Assembly (NCBI GenBank): GCA_964595905.1
Contig: CAZQSU010000106.1
Location: forward strand, 1-9,380
DNA length: 9,380 nt
Direction: 5' to 3'
From: JAFDWI01 sp964595905
GTDB taxonomy: Bacteria; Actinomycetota; Acidimicrobiia; Acidimicrobiales; Iamiaceae
Shown here: positions 1-6,481 of the stretch, piece by piece
How the letters are laid out: each line of letters opens with the position of its first letter
Position numbering within the stretch: the stretch's first letter is position 1
Notes under the pieces: model-generated
What the model saw: the letters and a program-made list of their open reading frames with translations, nothing else
What the model was told of the DNA's origin: nothing
Database searches by the model: none
Position numbers and translations under genes: made by a program

Positions 1-409
1 CGACGACCAGGTCGCATCCGGCTTCCACCGCGGCGACGGCGTGGCGGACCTTGCCGCACATGTTGACCACCAGCAGATTCTTGGCGTGGCACAGGTCCAC
101 GACATCGCGGGGAACGCCCAGCCCGGCCACGTACACCGAGGCGCCGGACGCCGCGATGCGTTCGATCTTGGCTTCGATCCCCTCGGGTAGTGCGGTCAAC
201 AGGTCCACCCCGAACGGTTTTTCGGTCAGCTCGGCGGTGCGGGCCAGCTGGGCGTCGAGTTCGTCGTCGTTCATCGTCGACGCGCCCAGACACCCGAACC
301 CGCCGGCGTTGGACACCGCGGCGGCCAGCTCCGCGTAGGACACGCCGCCCATGCCGGCCAGCATCACGGGGTGTTCGATATCGAGCAGTTCGGTCAGACG
401 GGTACGCAT
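1..409 (-). CDS. Nitronate monooxygenase-like FMN oxidoreductase (partial, N-terminal 136 residues)
   Basis: The minus-strand frame opens with ATG at 409-407 (MRTRLTELLDIEHPVMLAGM) and runs off the left edge, so only the first 136 residues are present. The start of the chain is typical of the nitronate monooxygenase/2-nitropropane dioxygenase TIM-barrel family: an IEHPV strand, a LAGM-GGVS phosphate-side loop (residues 17-24), then AELAAAVSNAGGFGCLG (26-42). FGVDLL (66-71) and the VVNMCGKV strand (114-121) follow the same fold. Family members bind FMN and oxidise nitronates; relatives such as FabK-type enoyl reductases and YrpB-like proteins share the fold, and the residues that separate them, including the catalytic His, lie beyond the edge. 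The gene follows the geranylgeranyl-reductase-family gene by 32 bp on the same strand, with an inverted repeat between them. No clear Shine-Dalgarno precedes the ATG. Family assignment is good; substrate is unknown. Confidence 0.85.
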   Translation of the reverse strand, partial: MRTRLTELLDIEHPVMLAGMGGVSYAELAAAVSNAGGFGCLGASTMNDDELDAQLARTAELTEKPFGVDLLTALPEGIEAKIERIAASGASVYVAGLGVPRDVVDLCHAKNLLVVNMCGKVRHAVAAVEAGCDLVV

Positions 410-422
410 GGCCGCCGAGGAT

Positions 423-442
423 ACTTGACCCGCCGGTCAAGT
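423..442. promoter_or_regulatory. Perfect 8-4-8 inverted repeat, candidate TetR-type operator
   Basis: ACTTGACC, spacer CGCC, then GGTCAAGT: both 8-bp arms match exactly. The last base overlaps the TGA stop of the preceding gene (444-442), and the repeat ends 13 bp before the ATG at 409. On the minus strand a TATCCT (423-418) resembles a -10 box, with a weak GTGACT (445-440) 16 bp upstream, so the repeat would fill the promoter spacer, a common place for a TetR operator. No T-run follows on either strand, which argues against an intrinsic terminator. A TetR gene lies in the same gene string at 2742-3383, making autogenous or local control plausible. Binding is inference. Confidence 0.45.
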
Positions 443-1713
443 CACGTGGTCGGCGCTTCGTCCCGGTCGATGTAGGCACCGTCGCGACGCAGGAACCGGC
501 GGTGGACCCGGCGGGGGGTCAGGATCGCGCCACGGGGTTCGTCCTCGAACAGCCAGCGGGCGAAGTTCCGGCGGGTCCACGCGGTCATCCCGGCCGTGGC
601 GATCGCGGCGCGGGCGCCCTTGCGATGGCGCAACGCCCGGCTGAGCCATTCGGCCATGCGGGTGTCGGGGGCGAGGTTCTCGCGCACCCACGTCCGGTAG
701 TCGTCGGCCACGGCCTCCGGTGCGTGCGGATGAGCGAGGATCGACCGGGCGGCCGCGATCCCGCTGCCCAGGGCCTGGCCGATGCCTTCGCCGGTCATCG
801 GGTCGCCCAGCGCGGCGGCGTCGCCGACGAACAGCACCCGACCGGTCGCGAGCGACGGACCCGGCAGCCGGGTCGGGATCGGCCACGCCTTGCGTTGACC
901 CTCCGGACGGGCGTCGGGGCCGAGGAAGTCGACGATGTGACGTCGCTCCAGCAGGTCCACCCAACGACGGTTCATCCACGAACCGTCCAGGTGTTCGCCC
1001 CGCACGATGCCGTAGCCGACGTTCACCCGACCGTCGCCCAGGGGGAACGACCAGGCGTAGCCGGGCAGGATGTCGGCGTCGAAGAACACCGCCAGGTCGC
1101 GTCGGGCCCGGTCCGACACGTTCGTGAAGTACTGCCGGTAGGCGTGCCAGTCGCCGCGGTAGCCGTCCAGTCGGGCGCCCAACGCCCGTCGGGTCGGGGA
1201 CCAGACCCCGTCGGCGGCGATCGCGGCGCGGGCCGTGATCGTGCCCAGGTCGTCGACGGCCAGTTCCACGCGGTCGTCGGTCTGGGCGGCCTCGGTCAGA
1301 CGGTGACCCTCGTGGATCTCGACCCCGGCTTCGCGTGCCAGGTCGAGCACCGCGGCGTCGAGTTCTTCGCGGCGGGTGACCGCGGCGAACGTTCCCCGAC
1401 CGCGGGGCAGCGGGAAGGTGACCGTCCGGCCGCGGGGACCGCGGACGACGATGTCGTCGACGCGTTGCCACGACGGGACGCGTTCCGGTTCCAGCCCGAG
1501 GTCCTCCAGGTGGCGCAACGCCATCGTGGTGAGGCCGTCGCCGCAGCACTTGGCGCGGGGGAACGTGGCCTTGTCGACCAAGACCACCCGCTTGCCCGCC
1601 CGGGCCAGCGTCGTTCCGGCCGCGGCGCCTGCGGGGCCGCCCCCGACGATCGCGACGTCGAAGACGCCGTCGACTCGTTCGCTCACCGGCGTGGGATCAG
1701 CGGCGGGGCACAC
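442..1713 (-). CDS. Geranylgeranyl reductase family FAD-dependent oxidoreductase
   Basis: A 423-residue flavoprotein of the geranylgeranyl reductase / MenJ-like family. The N-terminal Rossmann motif DVAIVGGGPAGAAAG (19-33) binds the ADP part of FAD. FPRAKCCGDGL (51-61) is the family's K-x-CG-x-G signature near the active site. PGYAWSFPLGDGRVNVGYG (218-236) and VGDAAALGDPMTGEGIGQAL (296-315) form the second FAD-binding region, with Asp298 expected to contact the ribityl chain. Members saturate double bonds of isoprenoid chains such as menaquinone side chains, archaeal lipids or chlorophyll phytol; some act on other substrates. The start is GTG at 1713; a second GTG at 1686 (residue 10) is also possible, since neither has a convincing Shine-Dalgarno. 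It lies 57 bp after the AurF-like gene and 32 bp before the flavoenzyme gene, probably in one transcript. The family is firm, the substrate unknown. Confidence 0.88.
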   Translation of the reverse strand: MCPAADPTPVSERVDGVFDVAIVGGGPAGAAAGTTLARAGKRVVLVDKATFPRAKCCGDGLTTMALRHLEDLGLEPERVPSWQRVDDIVVRGPRGRTVTFPLPRGRGTFAAVTRREELDAAVLDLAREAGVEIHEGHRLTEAAQTDDRVELAVDDLGTITARAAIAADGVWSPTRRALGARLDGYRGDWHAYRQYFTNVSDRARRDLAVFFDADILPGYAWSFPLGDGRVNVGYGIVRGEHLDGSWMNRRWVDLLERRHIVDFLGPDARPEGQRKAWPIPTRLPGPSLATGRVLFVGDAAALGDPMTGEGIGQALGSGIAAARSILAHPHAPEAVADDYRTWVRENLAPDTRMAEWLSRALRHRKGARAAIATAGMTAWTRRNFARWLFEDEPRGAILTPRRVHRRFLRRDGAYIDRDEAPTT

Positions 1714-1770
1714 CCGCCGACGCTACCCGGCGCCGCCGGCGGTCGGCGAACGTCCGGTCCGGGCAGCAGT

Positions 1771-2745
1771 TCAGCGCCGTGGCGCGTCGTCGGCCCAGAT
1801 GCCGGCGGCCTTCCACACCCGGCGTGACAGCGGGGTCACCAGCCCGAGTTCGCGACACAGCTTGCGGGGTTTGGCGACCGCGTCCGCGAGGAGTTCCCGT
1901 CCGGTCGTCGAACGTACCGAGTCCCGCAACACCTCGGTGGGCACCTCGCAGTGACGGACCAGGTCGGCCTGGGGGATCACCATCAGCCGCACCATGATGC
2001 CCAGCACCACCGGTGCGGCCAGCGCCACGATCCGGCGACGGATCCGACCCATCTTCGGGGCGAGCACCTTCATCGTGTGCCGGGCGAACGACAGGTGCCG
2101 GGCCTCCTCGGTCACGTGGATCCGCATGATCCGCTCGGCCAGCGGGTGGGTGTCGTCACCTTTGAGTTGGGAGCGTTGGATGTGGTCGATCGGGTCCTCA
2201 CCGCCGAGCACCATGACGAAGAACAGTTCGGGCAGGTGACGGGCGCTCCACATCACCAACGGGCGCAACAGACGGATCGACCACGGCATACCGCGTACCG
2301 GCAGACCGGTGCGGTCCACGAACTCCTGGAACATCATCGAGTGCTGGGATTCCTCGGAGATCTCGTGGTGGATGTACCTGAACGACGGGTCGCGGTTGTC
2401 CAGGTCCTCGGCGATGATCAGCAACCCGGCCTGCAGCCAGTTCTCGAACTGTTGGCCGACCTTCATGCACGCGGCGATCCGGTACAGCCCGATCCGGGCG
2501 CGACGTTCCGACGGAAGGGACCGGTACCAGTCGGTCTCGCCGAGCGGATCGAAGTCCCACAGCCCCCAACGTTCGTCGGCGACGTCGATCGCCATCTCCG
2601 GGGCGTCCCAGTCGATGTCCACGAACGCTTCGAAGCGCTTGTCGACGCTCTGCTGCGACAGCCGTGCGACCATCGCGTCGCGCACCGCTTCGGGGGTGCG
2701 TTCGGCTTTCGGTGCCGACGTGGTCGGGTCCAGGGTCGCGGTCAC
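1771..2745 (-). CDS. AurF-like non-heme diiron oxygenase
   Basis: A 324-residue all-helical protein of the p-aminobenzoate N-oxygenase AurF family. The metal-binding pattern is complete: Glu101 (QQFENW), Glu132 and His135 (EExxH), Glu183 (GGEDP), and His210, Glu214, His217 in HVTEEARH. The spacings from Glu183 to His210 (27) and within H-x3-E-x2-H match those I recall for AurF. AurF oxidises an arylamine to a nitro group; many actinobacterial relatives have unknown substrates, and some are labelled metal-dependent hydrolases. The start is GTG at 2745-2743, chosen because GAGGAG (2758-2753) sits 7 nt upstream. That GTG overlaps the TGA of the TetR gene as GTGA, so translation is probably coupled. 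The C-terminal third contains a hydrophobic stretch (239-257) that is probably a buried helix, not a membrane anchor. The diiron fold is confident; the reaction is not. Confidence 0.88.
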   Translation of the reverse strand: MTATLDPTTSAPKAERTPEAVRDAMVARLSQQSVDKRFEAFVDIDWDAPEMAIDVADERWGLWDFDPLGETDWYRSLPSERRARIGLYRIAACMKVGQQFENWLQAGLLIIAEDLDNRDPSFRYIHHEISEESQHSMMFQEFVDRTGLPVRGMPWSIRLLRPLVMWSARHLPELFFVMVLGGEDPIDHIQRSQLKGDDTHPLAERIMRIHVTEEARHLSFARHTMKVLAPKMGRIRRRIVALAAPVVLGIMVRLMVIPQADLVRHCEVPTEVLRDSVRSTTGRELLADAVAKPRKLCRELGLVTPLSRRVWKAAGIWADDAPRR

Positions 2746-3383
2746 GGGTGGGCTCCTCGGTCGGGGTCGTGGTCAGCGGTTTCGGGTTCCGGTTCGGCGG
2801 TGAGAGTGGACAGCAGCGTCGCGAGTACGGCGGGTTCGAGTCGGGCGAGTCCGCGCAGCAGATCCAGCGACGTCGAGGTCGGTCCGAAGAAACCGACCGA
2901 TTCGGAGATTGCTGCGCCCTGCAGGACGGCGAACACGAACCCGAGCAGATCGTCCCCGACGCCGGTGGCGGCCACGTCGGGGAACAGCTCGGCCAGATGG
3001 TCGCGAACGGCCGCTTCGAACCGGGCGGCGACGGCACGCACGACCGGGGCCAGGGCCTCGTCGGTGCGGGCTGCGACGATCAGTTCGAGGATGGCCGAAT
3101 AGGTCGGTCCGTGGACGATGTCCCAGAGGATCGTCACGGCACGTTCCATGTTCCGTCGATTCGCCGGCAGTGCGTCGAACGCGTCGCGGAAGGCCTGCTC
3201 CCGGTCGGCGAAGACGTGTTCGATGGCGGCGACGACCAGGTCGGACTTGGCGGGGAAGTGGTGGGTCTGCGCGCCCCGGGACACCCCGGCCCGCCGGGCC
3301 ACCCCGGTGGTCGATGTGCCGGCGTAGCCGACCTCGACGAGCGACGCGACCGTGGCGTCCAACAGGAGTCGCCGGGTGTGGGC
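2742..3383 (-). CDS. TetR/AcrR-family transcriptional regulator (5' end lost in assembly gap)
   Basis: Visible are 213 residues from the edge of the N run to the TGA at 2744-2742. The first ones, HTRRLLLDATVASLVEVGYAG, are helix 1 and the turn of a TetR DNA-binding domain. Visible residues 24-43 hold the helix-turn-helix (TTGVARRAGVSRGAQTHHF), followed by AKSDLVVAAIEHVF. Only about ten residues and the start codon should be missing. The remainder is a variable helical ligand and dimer domain (about 60-193), ending in an acidic tail. Such proteins are homodimeric repressors released by a small ligand. The stop overlaps the GTG of the AurF-like gene (GTGA), so the diiron enzyme or its neighbours are the likeliest targets. 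The inverted repeat at 423-442 is one candidate site; any site upstream of this gene would be hidden by the gap. It has been fused in frame to VanW only by the N run. Confidence 0.88.
   Translation of the reverse strand, partial: AHTRRLLLDATVASLVEVGYAGTSTTGVARRAGVSRGAQTHHFPAKSDLVVAAIEHVFADREQAFRDAFDALPANRRNMERAVTILWDIVHGPTYSAILELIVAARTDEALAPVVRAVAARFEAAVRDHLAELFPDVAATGVGDDLLGFVFAVLQGAAISESVGFFGPTSTSLDLLRGLARLEPAVLATLLSTLTAEPEPETADHDPDRGAHP
2753..2758 (-). promoter_or_regulatory. Shine-Dalgarno of the AurF-like gene
   Basis: GAGGAG on the minus strand, 7 nt before the GTG at 2745. It lies inside the end of the TetR coding region and decides the GTG start. Confidence 0.75.
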
Positions 3384-3483
3384 NNNNNNNNNNNNNNNNN
3401 NNNNNNNNNNNNNNNNNNNNNNNNNNNNNNNNNNNNNNNNNNNNNNNNNNNNNNNNNNNNNNNNNNNNNNNNNNNNNNNNNNN
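3384..3483. other. Assembly gap of 100 N
   Basis: A run of exactly 100 N, the conventional placeholder for a gap of unknown size. It removes the 3' end of the VanW-family gene, the spacer, any promoter or operator of the TetR gene, and the TetR start codon. The true length could differ, and additional small genes could be hidden. Adjacency of the VanW and TetR genes depends on the scaffold join being right. Confidence 0.97.
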
Positions 3484-5390
3484 GCTTCGAACCGGTCGGT
3501 GACGTCGTCCCGGCCGTCGATGAAGGTCCGCGTCCGTTCCACGTGCACCCCGACGCAGGCGCCCCCCGGTCCGGAGCGTTCTTCCCGCGAGTCGGTGTCC
3601 ACCGACCGGGTGAACGGGGTCCCGAACAACTGGACCCGCACGCCGGTGGCCACCCGGTCGACCCAGACCAGCACACCGTGCTCTGACGGGTTGGCGATGA
3701 CCAGGTCCGGTGCGGTCCAACCCAGGGTGGCCTCGATACCCGGGGTGACGCCCGCGGGCAGGACCCGGTGACGGGTCGAGGTGGGGATGTCCAACCCGGT
3801 GGTGTAGGCGGCCTCGAACAGGGCGGCCGCGATCAGATCGGTCCCGCCACCGGACACCCAGGTGGGACCGTCCGCGGTCTGCACGTCGGCGGCCGTGAAA
3901 TCCCGATCCGGGGCGGGTGCGCCGATGATGTCGTTCAACGACAGTTCCCCGCCCGGTTCGATGATCCGTCCGTTCAACAACGGGATCGCCGTGTCGATGT
4001 TCTGCAGCTGGCCGGTCCGGCCGGGAATCGGCACGATGAACCGGCCGTCGCCCGATTCGGCCGGTTGTGGCACCGTGGTGGTCGTCGTGGTGGTCGTCGA
4101 CGATGTGTTCGCCGGATCGGACGGGTCGGTCACCGGCGGTGGCGTCGTCGTCGTGGTGGTCGGCGACCAGACCCGTTGCGGATCGGCATCGGGGCCGACA
4201 CCCAGGCGGGTGGTGATGCCCAGCTCCCGTGCCTTCGCGGTGGTGAACTCGGGCGGGCGGTCCACCAGGGGCAGTTCGACCATCCGCGCATCGCCGTCGG
4301 GTGTGCCTTCGGGTGCATCCGGTGCCGGGTCGTCGCCCGGTTCCGCGGCGGGATCCGCATCGGGGTCGTTCCGGGCGACCCGTTCCTCCAACGCTTCGAG
4401 GATCGCGGCGCCCGACGATTCGGCGCAGCATTCGAGCCCGTCGACCTGGGGGACCAGGTACACCTCGGAATCCTCGACCGTGAACGATGCCGGGATCGGA
4501 TCGGTGATCGTCGTTCCGAGCTCGTCGCGCACGTCACGCACGACGGCCTCGGCGTTCATGGCCAGGCGTGCGCCACGGTCACCGGGGAGGACCTCGGAGG
4601 TGATCCAGCTCCGCAACAACGCGGGACCGGCCGTCATCGTCGCCCCGGGGATCGACAGGTCGATCCGGGTGTCGGTGAGCGTGCGGGCGTGCAGCGCCAG
4701 CAACCCCACTTCGGCGTCGGTCACCCGCGGTTCGATGATGCCTGCCGCCAGTGGGATCCGCAGGGGGAGTCCTTCTTCGTGCGCGGCCTGTTCGATCCGC
4801 GCGGCGACGCGGTCGGCTTCGAAGCCGTAACCCGCGGCACCCGGTGTGGTGCCGATCGTCTCGACCGACCCGATCACCCGTGGTTCGACGACCGGTGTCT
4901 GGCCAGGCAACGTCGCGAGCGCGTCGGACAGACGGTCCCGGTCCAGTTGCACCTCGACGGGCACCCGACGCGCCTTGACGAACGAGCTGACCCAGAACAC
5001 CGGTTTGAGCAGCGCGGGGTCGTCGCGGGCCACCCGGTACGCGGCCGCCGCCGTTGCGTCCTCCTCCAGGTGCAGACCGATGTCGGCCGCGGACATGGGG
5101 TGTTCCTCGCCGTCGATCACGAACACGACCGACCCTTCGCCGTAGGCGGCGTCCGCACGGGCCAACGCGGCGTCGAGCCCGGCGCCCGATCGGCGTCCCA
5201 GATCCACGTTCTCGACCGTGACGTTGCGGGCGACCCGGTCACCGAGGGTGGCGTAGTCCAGCGCCCACAGGCCGACGGTCACGACGACCAGCGTCACCAG
5301 GCCGATCGCGAACCACCCACGCCAGGTGGGCCGACGCAGCCGGAACCGGCGTCGGTGTCGGGAGGAACGGTTCCTGCGGGCCGGGGACAT
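3484..5390 (-). CDS. VanW-family membrane-anchored protein with peptidoglycan-binding-like repeats (3' end in gap)
   Basis: At least 635 residues, starting at ATG 5390-5388. An Arg-rich cytoplasmic tail (1-24) and one membrane helix (about 25-46) predict an N-in, outside-facing protein. NVTVENVDLGRRSGAGLDAAL (56-76) and the repeated segments to about 340 resemble the PG_binding_4-type repeats that precede VanW domains. Then come an acidic linker (342-369), EFTTAKARELGI (381-392), Thr/Pro-rich linkers with T6 (411-416) and T8 (432-439), and a VanW domain (about 455-585) recognisable from QNIDTAIPLLNGRIIEPGGELSLNDIIGAP. The usual GGGxCQ is replaced by GGGTDLIAAALFEA (514-527). The VanW name comes from vancomycin-resistance clusters, but the biochemical role is unclear; a cell-envelope function is likely and no resistance role should be inferred. 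No good Shine-Dalgarno is visible. The domain tail continues to DDVTDRFE at the gap, so probably only a few tens of residues are missing. Confidence 0.87.
4074..4097 (-). repeat. Poly-threonine codon run (T8) in the VanW-family gene
   Basis: Eight consecutive Thr codons (residues 432-439), alternating ACG and ACC in a symmetric order (ACG ACC ACC ACG ACG ACC ACC ACG). A related run of six lies at 4143-4160. They encode the flexible linker before the VanW domain, a common type of exposed wall-spanning linker that may be O-glycosylated. Confidence 0.85.
4143..4160 (-). repeat. Poly-threonine codon run (T6) in the VanW-family gene
   Basis: Six consecutive Thr codons (residues 411-416), two ACC followed by four ACG on the coding strand, leading into PPPVTDPSDP. 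Together with the T8 run it makes a linker of about 35 residues. Confidence 0.85.
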
Positions 5391-5569
5391 GAGCGGCCCA
5401 TTGTCCCACGTGGGTGGTGCCCGCTCGTGGTTCGCCGGTCGCTCGCCCGGCCGTGGCGTTCCGGCGCGCGGCTACGCTCGGCCGGGTCGGTCGACAACGA
5501 CCGCCGAACCGTTCGGCCCATCCCGCGCAGGGTGACGGCCACGACCATCGAAACAAGGGGAATCCGACC
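5391..5569. promoter_or_regulatory. Divergent intergenic region between the VanW-family gene and the SDR gene
   Basis: 179 bp that must hold the starts of both divergent units. On the plus strand TACGCT (5473-5478) fits an actinobacterial -10 box, without a recognisable -35, giving a leader of roughly 85 nt. Just downstream is a 6-4-6 inverted repeat, CGGTCG-ACAA-CGACCG (5488-5503). A 10-bp palindrome, CCCACGTGGG (5405-5414), lies 15 bp before the VanW ATG. No -10-like box is evident for the minus-strand gene. The promoter and operator roles are tentative; in DNA this GC-rich, short palindromes arise by chance. Confidence 0.35.
5555..5560 (+). promoter_or_regulatory. Shine-Dalgarno of the SDR gene
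   Basis: AAGGGG 9 nt before the ATG at 5570. It supports this start over upstream in-frame codons: the frame is open back to 5414, but those 52 codons are Arg/Pro-rich and unlike any SDR N-terminus. Confidence 0.7.
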
Positions 5570-6478
5570 ATGGGTCAGTTGTGTACCGGGCGCGTCTGCG
5601 TCGTCACCGGAGCCGGCCGCGGGATCGGCCGTGAACACGCGCTGTTGCTGGCGCAACACGGCGCGAAGGTCGTCGTGAACGACGTCGGCGGGTCGATGGA
5701 CGGCGAAGGTCACGCGTCCGGTCCCGCCCAGGACGTCGTGGCCGAGATCACCGCTGCCGGGGGTGAGGCGGTCGCGAACACCGACGACATCTCCTCCTTC
5801 GACGGCGCGAAGAAGCTGATCGACCAGGCGATCGACACGTTCGGCGACCTGCACGTGGTCGTCAACAACGCCGGGATCCTGCGGGACCGGATGCTCACCA
5901 ACATGACCGAAGCCGAATGGGACGCCGTGATCCGGGTGCACCTGAAGGGCACGTTCGGTCCGAGCCATTTCGCTGCCGCCTACTGGCGGGAACGCTCCAA
6001 GGCGGGCGACGAGGTCGACGCCCGCATCATCAACACGTCCTCGCCGTCGGGGATCTACGGCAACATCGGCCAGACCAACTACGGCGCCGCCAAGGCCGGG
6101 ATCGCCGCGTTCACGATCATCGCCTCGATGGAACTCGCCCGCTACGGCGTGACCGTCAACGCGATCGCGCCGGCGGCGCTCACCCGGATGACCGAGAACC
6201 TCGGCATGGGCAAGGCCGACGAGGAGACCAAGGAGAAGCTGTCGCCGAAGTGGATCGCGCCGATCGTGTGCTGGCTCGCCTCACCCGAGAGCGCGTCGGT
6301 CACCGGTCGGGTGTTCGACGTGACCGGCGTCGAGCTGGCGGTGACCGAGGGCTGGCACAAGGGTCCGACCGCCCCGGCCCGCCACGACCCGACCGAGCTC
6401 GGCCCGCTCGTGCTCGATCTGGTCGCGCGGGCCCGTCCGAACGCCGACATGTTCGGCCACGACCGGACCGAGGGCTGA
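5570..6478 (+). CDS. SDR-family (3R)-hydroxyacyl-CoA dehydrogenase, MFE-2 type
   Basis: A 302-residue short-chain dehydrogenase. The cofactor site is TGAGRGIG (13-20), followed by NDVGG (37-41), whose Asp38 favours NAD over NADP. NNAG is at 99-102. The catalytic residues are Ser158 (NTSSPSG), Tyr171 and Lys175 (YGAAKAG), with the expected 13-residue Ser-Tyr spacing. The GSMDGEG insert after NDVGG and the SGIYGNIGQTNY segment are typical of the dehydrogenase part of peroxisomal multifunctional enzyme type 2 (HSD17B4) and of its bacterial single-domain relatives. The expected reaction is oxidation of a (3R)-hydroxyacyl-CoA to the 3-ketoacyl-CoA, in fatty-acid or sterol side-chain breakdown. The hydratase gene begins 3 bp after the stop, so the two are co-transcribed and probably work in sequence. 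Bacterial relatives are also named 3-oxoacyl-ACP reductases; chain length and direction cannot be read from sequence. Confidence 0.9.
   Translation: MGQLCTGRVCVVTGAGRGIGREHALLLAQHGAKVVVNDVGGSMDGEGHASGPAQDVVAEITAAGGEAVANTDDISSFDGAKKLIDQAIDTFGDLHVVVNNAGILRDRMLTNMTEAEWDAVIRVHLKGTFGPSHFAAAYWRERSKAGDEVDARIINTSSPSGIYGNIGQTNYGAAKAGIAAFTIIASMELARYGVTVNAIAPAALTRMTENLGMGKADEETKEKLSPKWIAPIVCWLASPESASVTGRVFDVTGVELAVTEGWHKGPTAPARHDPTELGPLVLDLVARARPNADMFGHDRTEG
6470..6474 (+). promoter_or_regulatory. Shine-Dalgarno of the MaoC gene
   Basis: GAGGG, 7 nt before the GTG at 6482 and within the last codons of the SDR gene. It supports the GTG start and a coupled operon. Confidence 0.6.
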
Positions 6479-6481
6479 GGC

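Noticed and set aside
423..442. Intrinsic terminator reading of the inverted repeat
   Set aside because: The stem has only 8 bp and neither side has a T-run, so an operator is the better reading.
1733..1742. CCGCCGGCGG palindrome in the 57-bp gap before the reductase gene
   Set aside because: Pure G/C palindromes of this length are expected by chance here; there is no T-run and no longer arm.
190..1827. 545-codon open frame on the plus strand opposite the reductase gene
   Set aside because: It is the antisense shadow of a well-supported FAD enzyme: Arg/Pro/Gly-rich, no recognisable domain, and of the kind that high third-position GC produces.
1951..3102. 383-codon plus-strand frame rich in His/Gln/Val opposite the AurF-like and TetR genes
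   Set aside because: Composition is an inverted copy of the minus-strand genes; the minus frames carry complete metal-ligand and helix-turn-helix motifs.
3484..5390. Vancomycin-resistance determinant
   Set aside because: The VanW name is historical. There are no vanH/A/X-type genes, and the domain even lacks the usual CQ motif.
5414..5569. 52-codon N-terminal extension of the SDR
   Set aside because: Arg/Pro-rich, lacks SDR features, and a Shine-Dalgarno supports the ATG at 5570.
3768..5678. 636-codon plus-strand open frame opposite the VanW gene
   Set aside because: Antisense shadow with low-complexity Arg/Gly/Val composition. It overlaps the real SDR start in another frame, and no family motif is visible.
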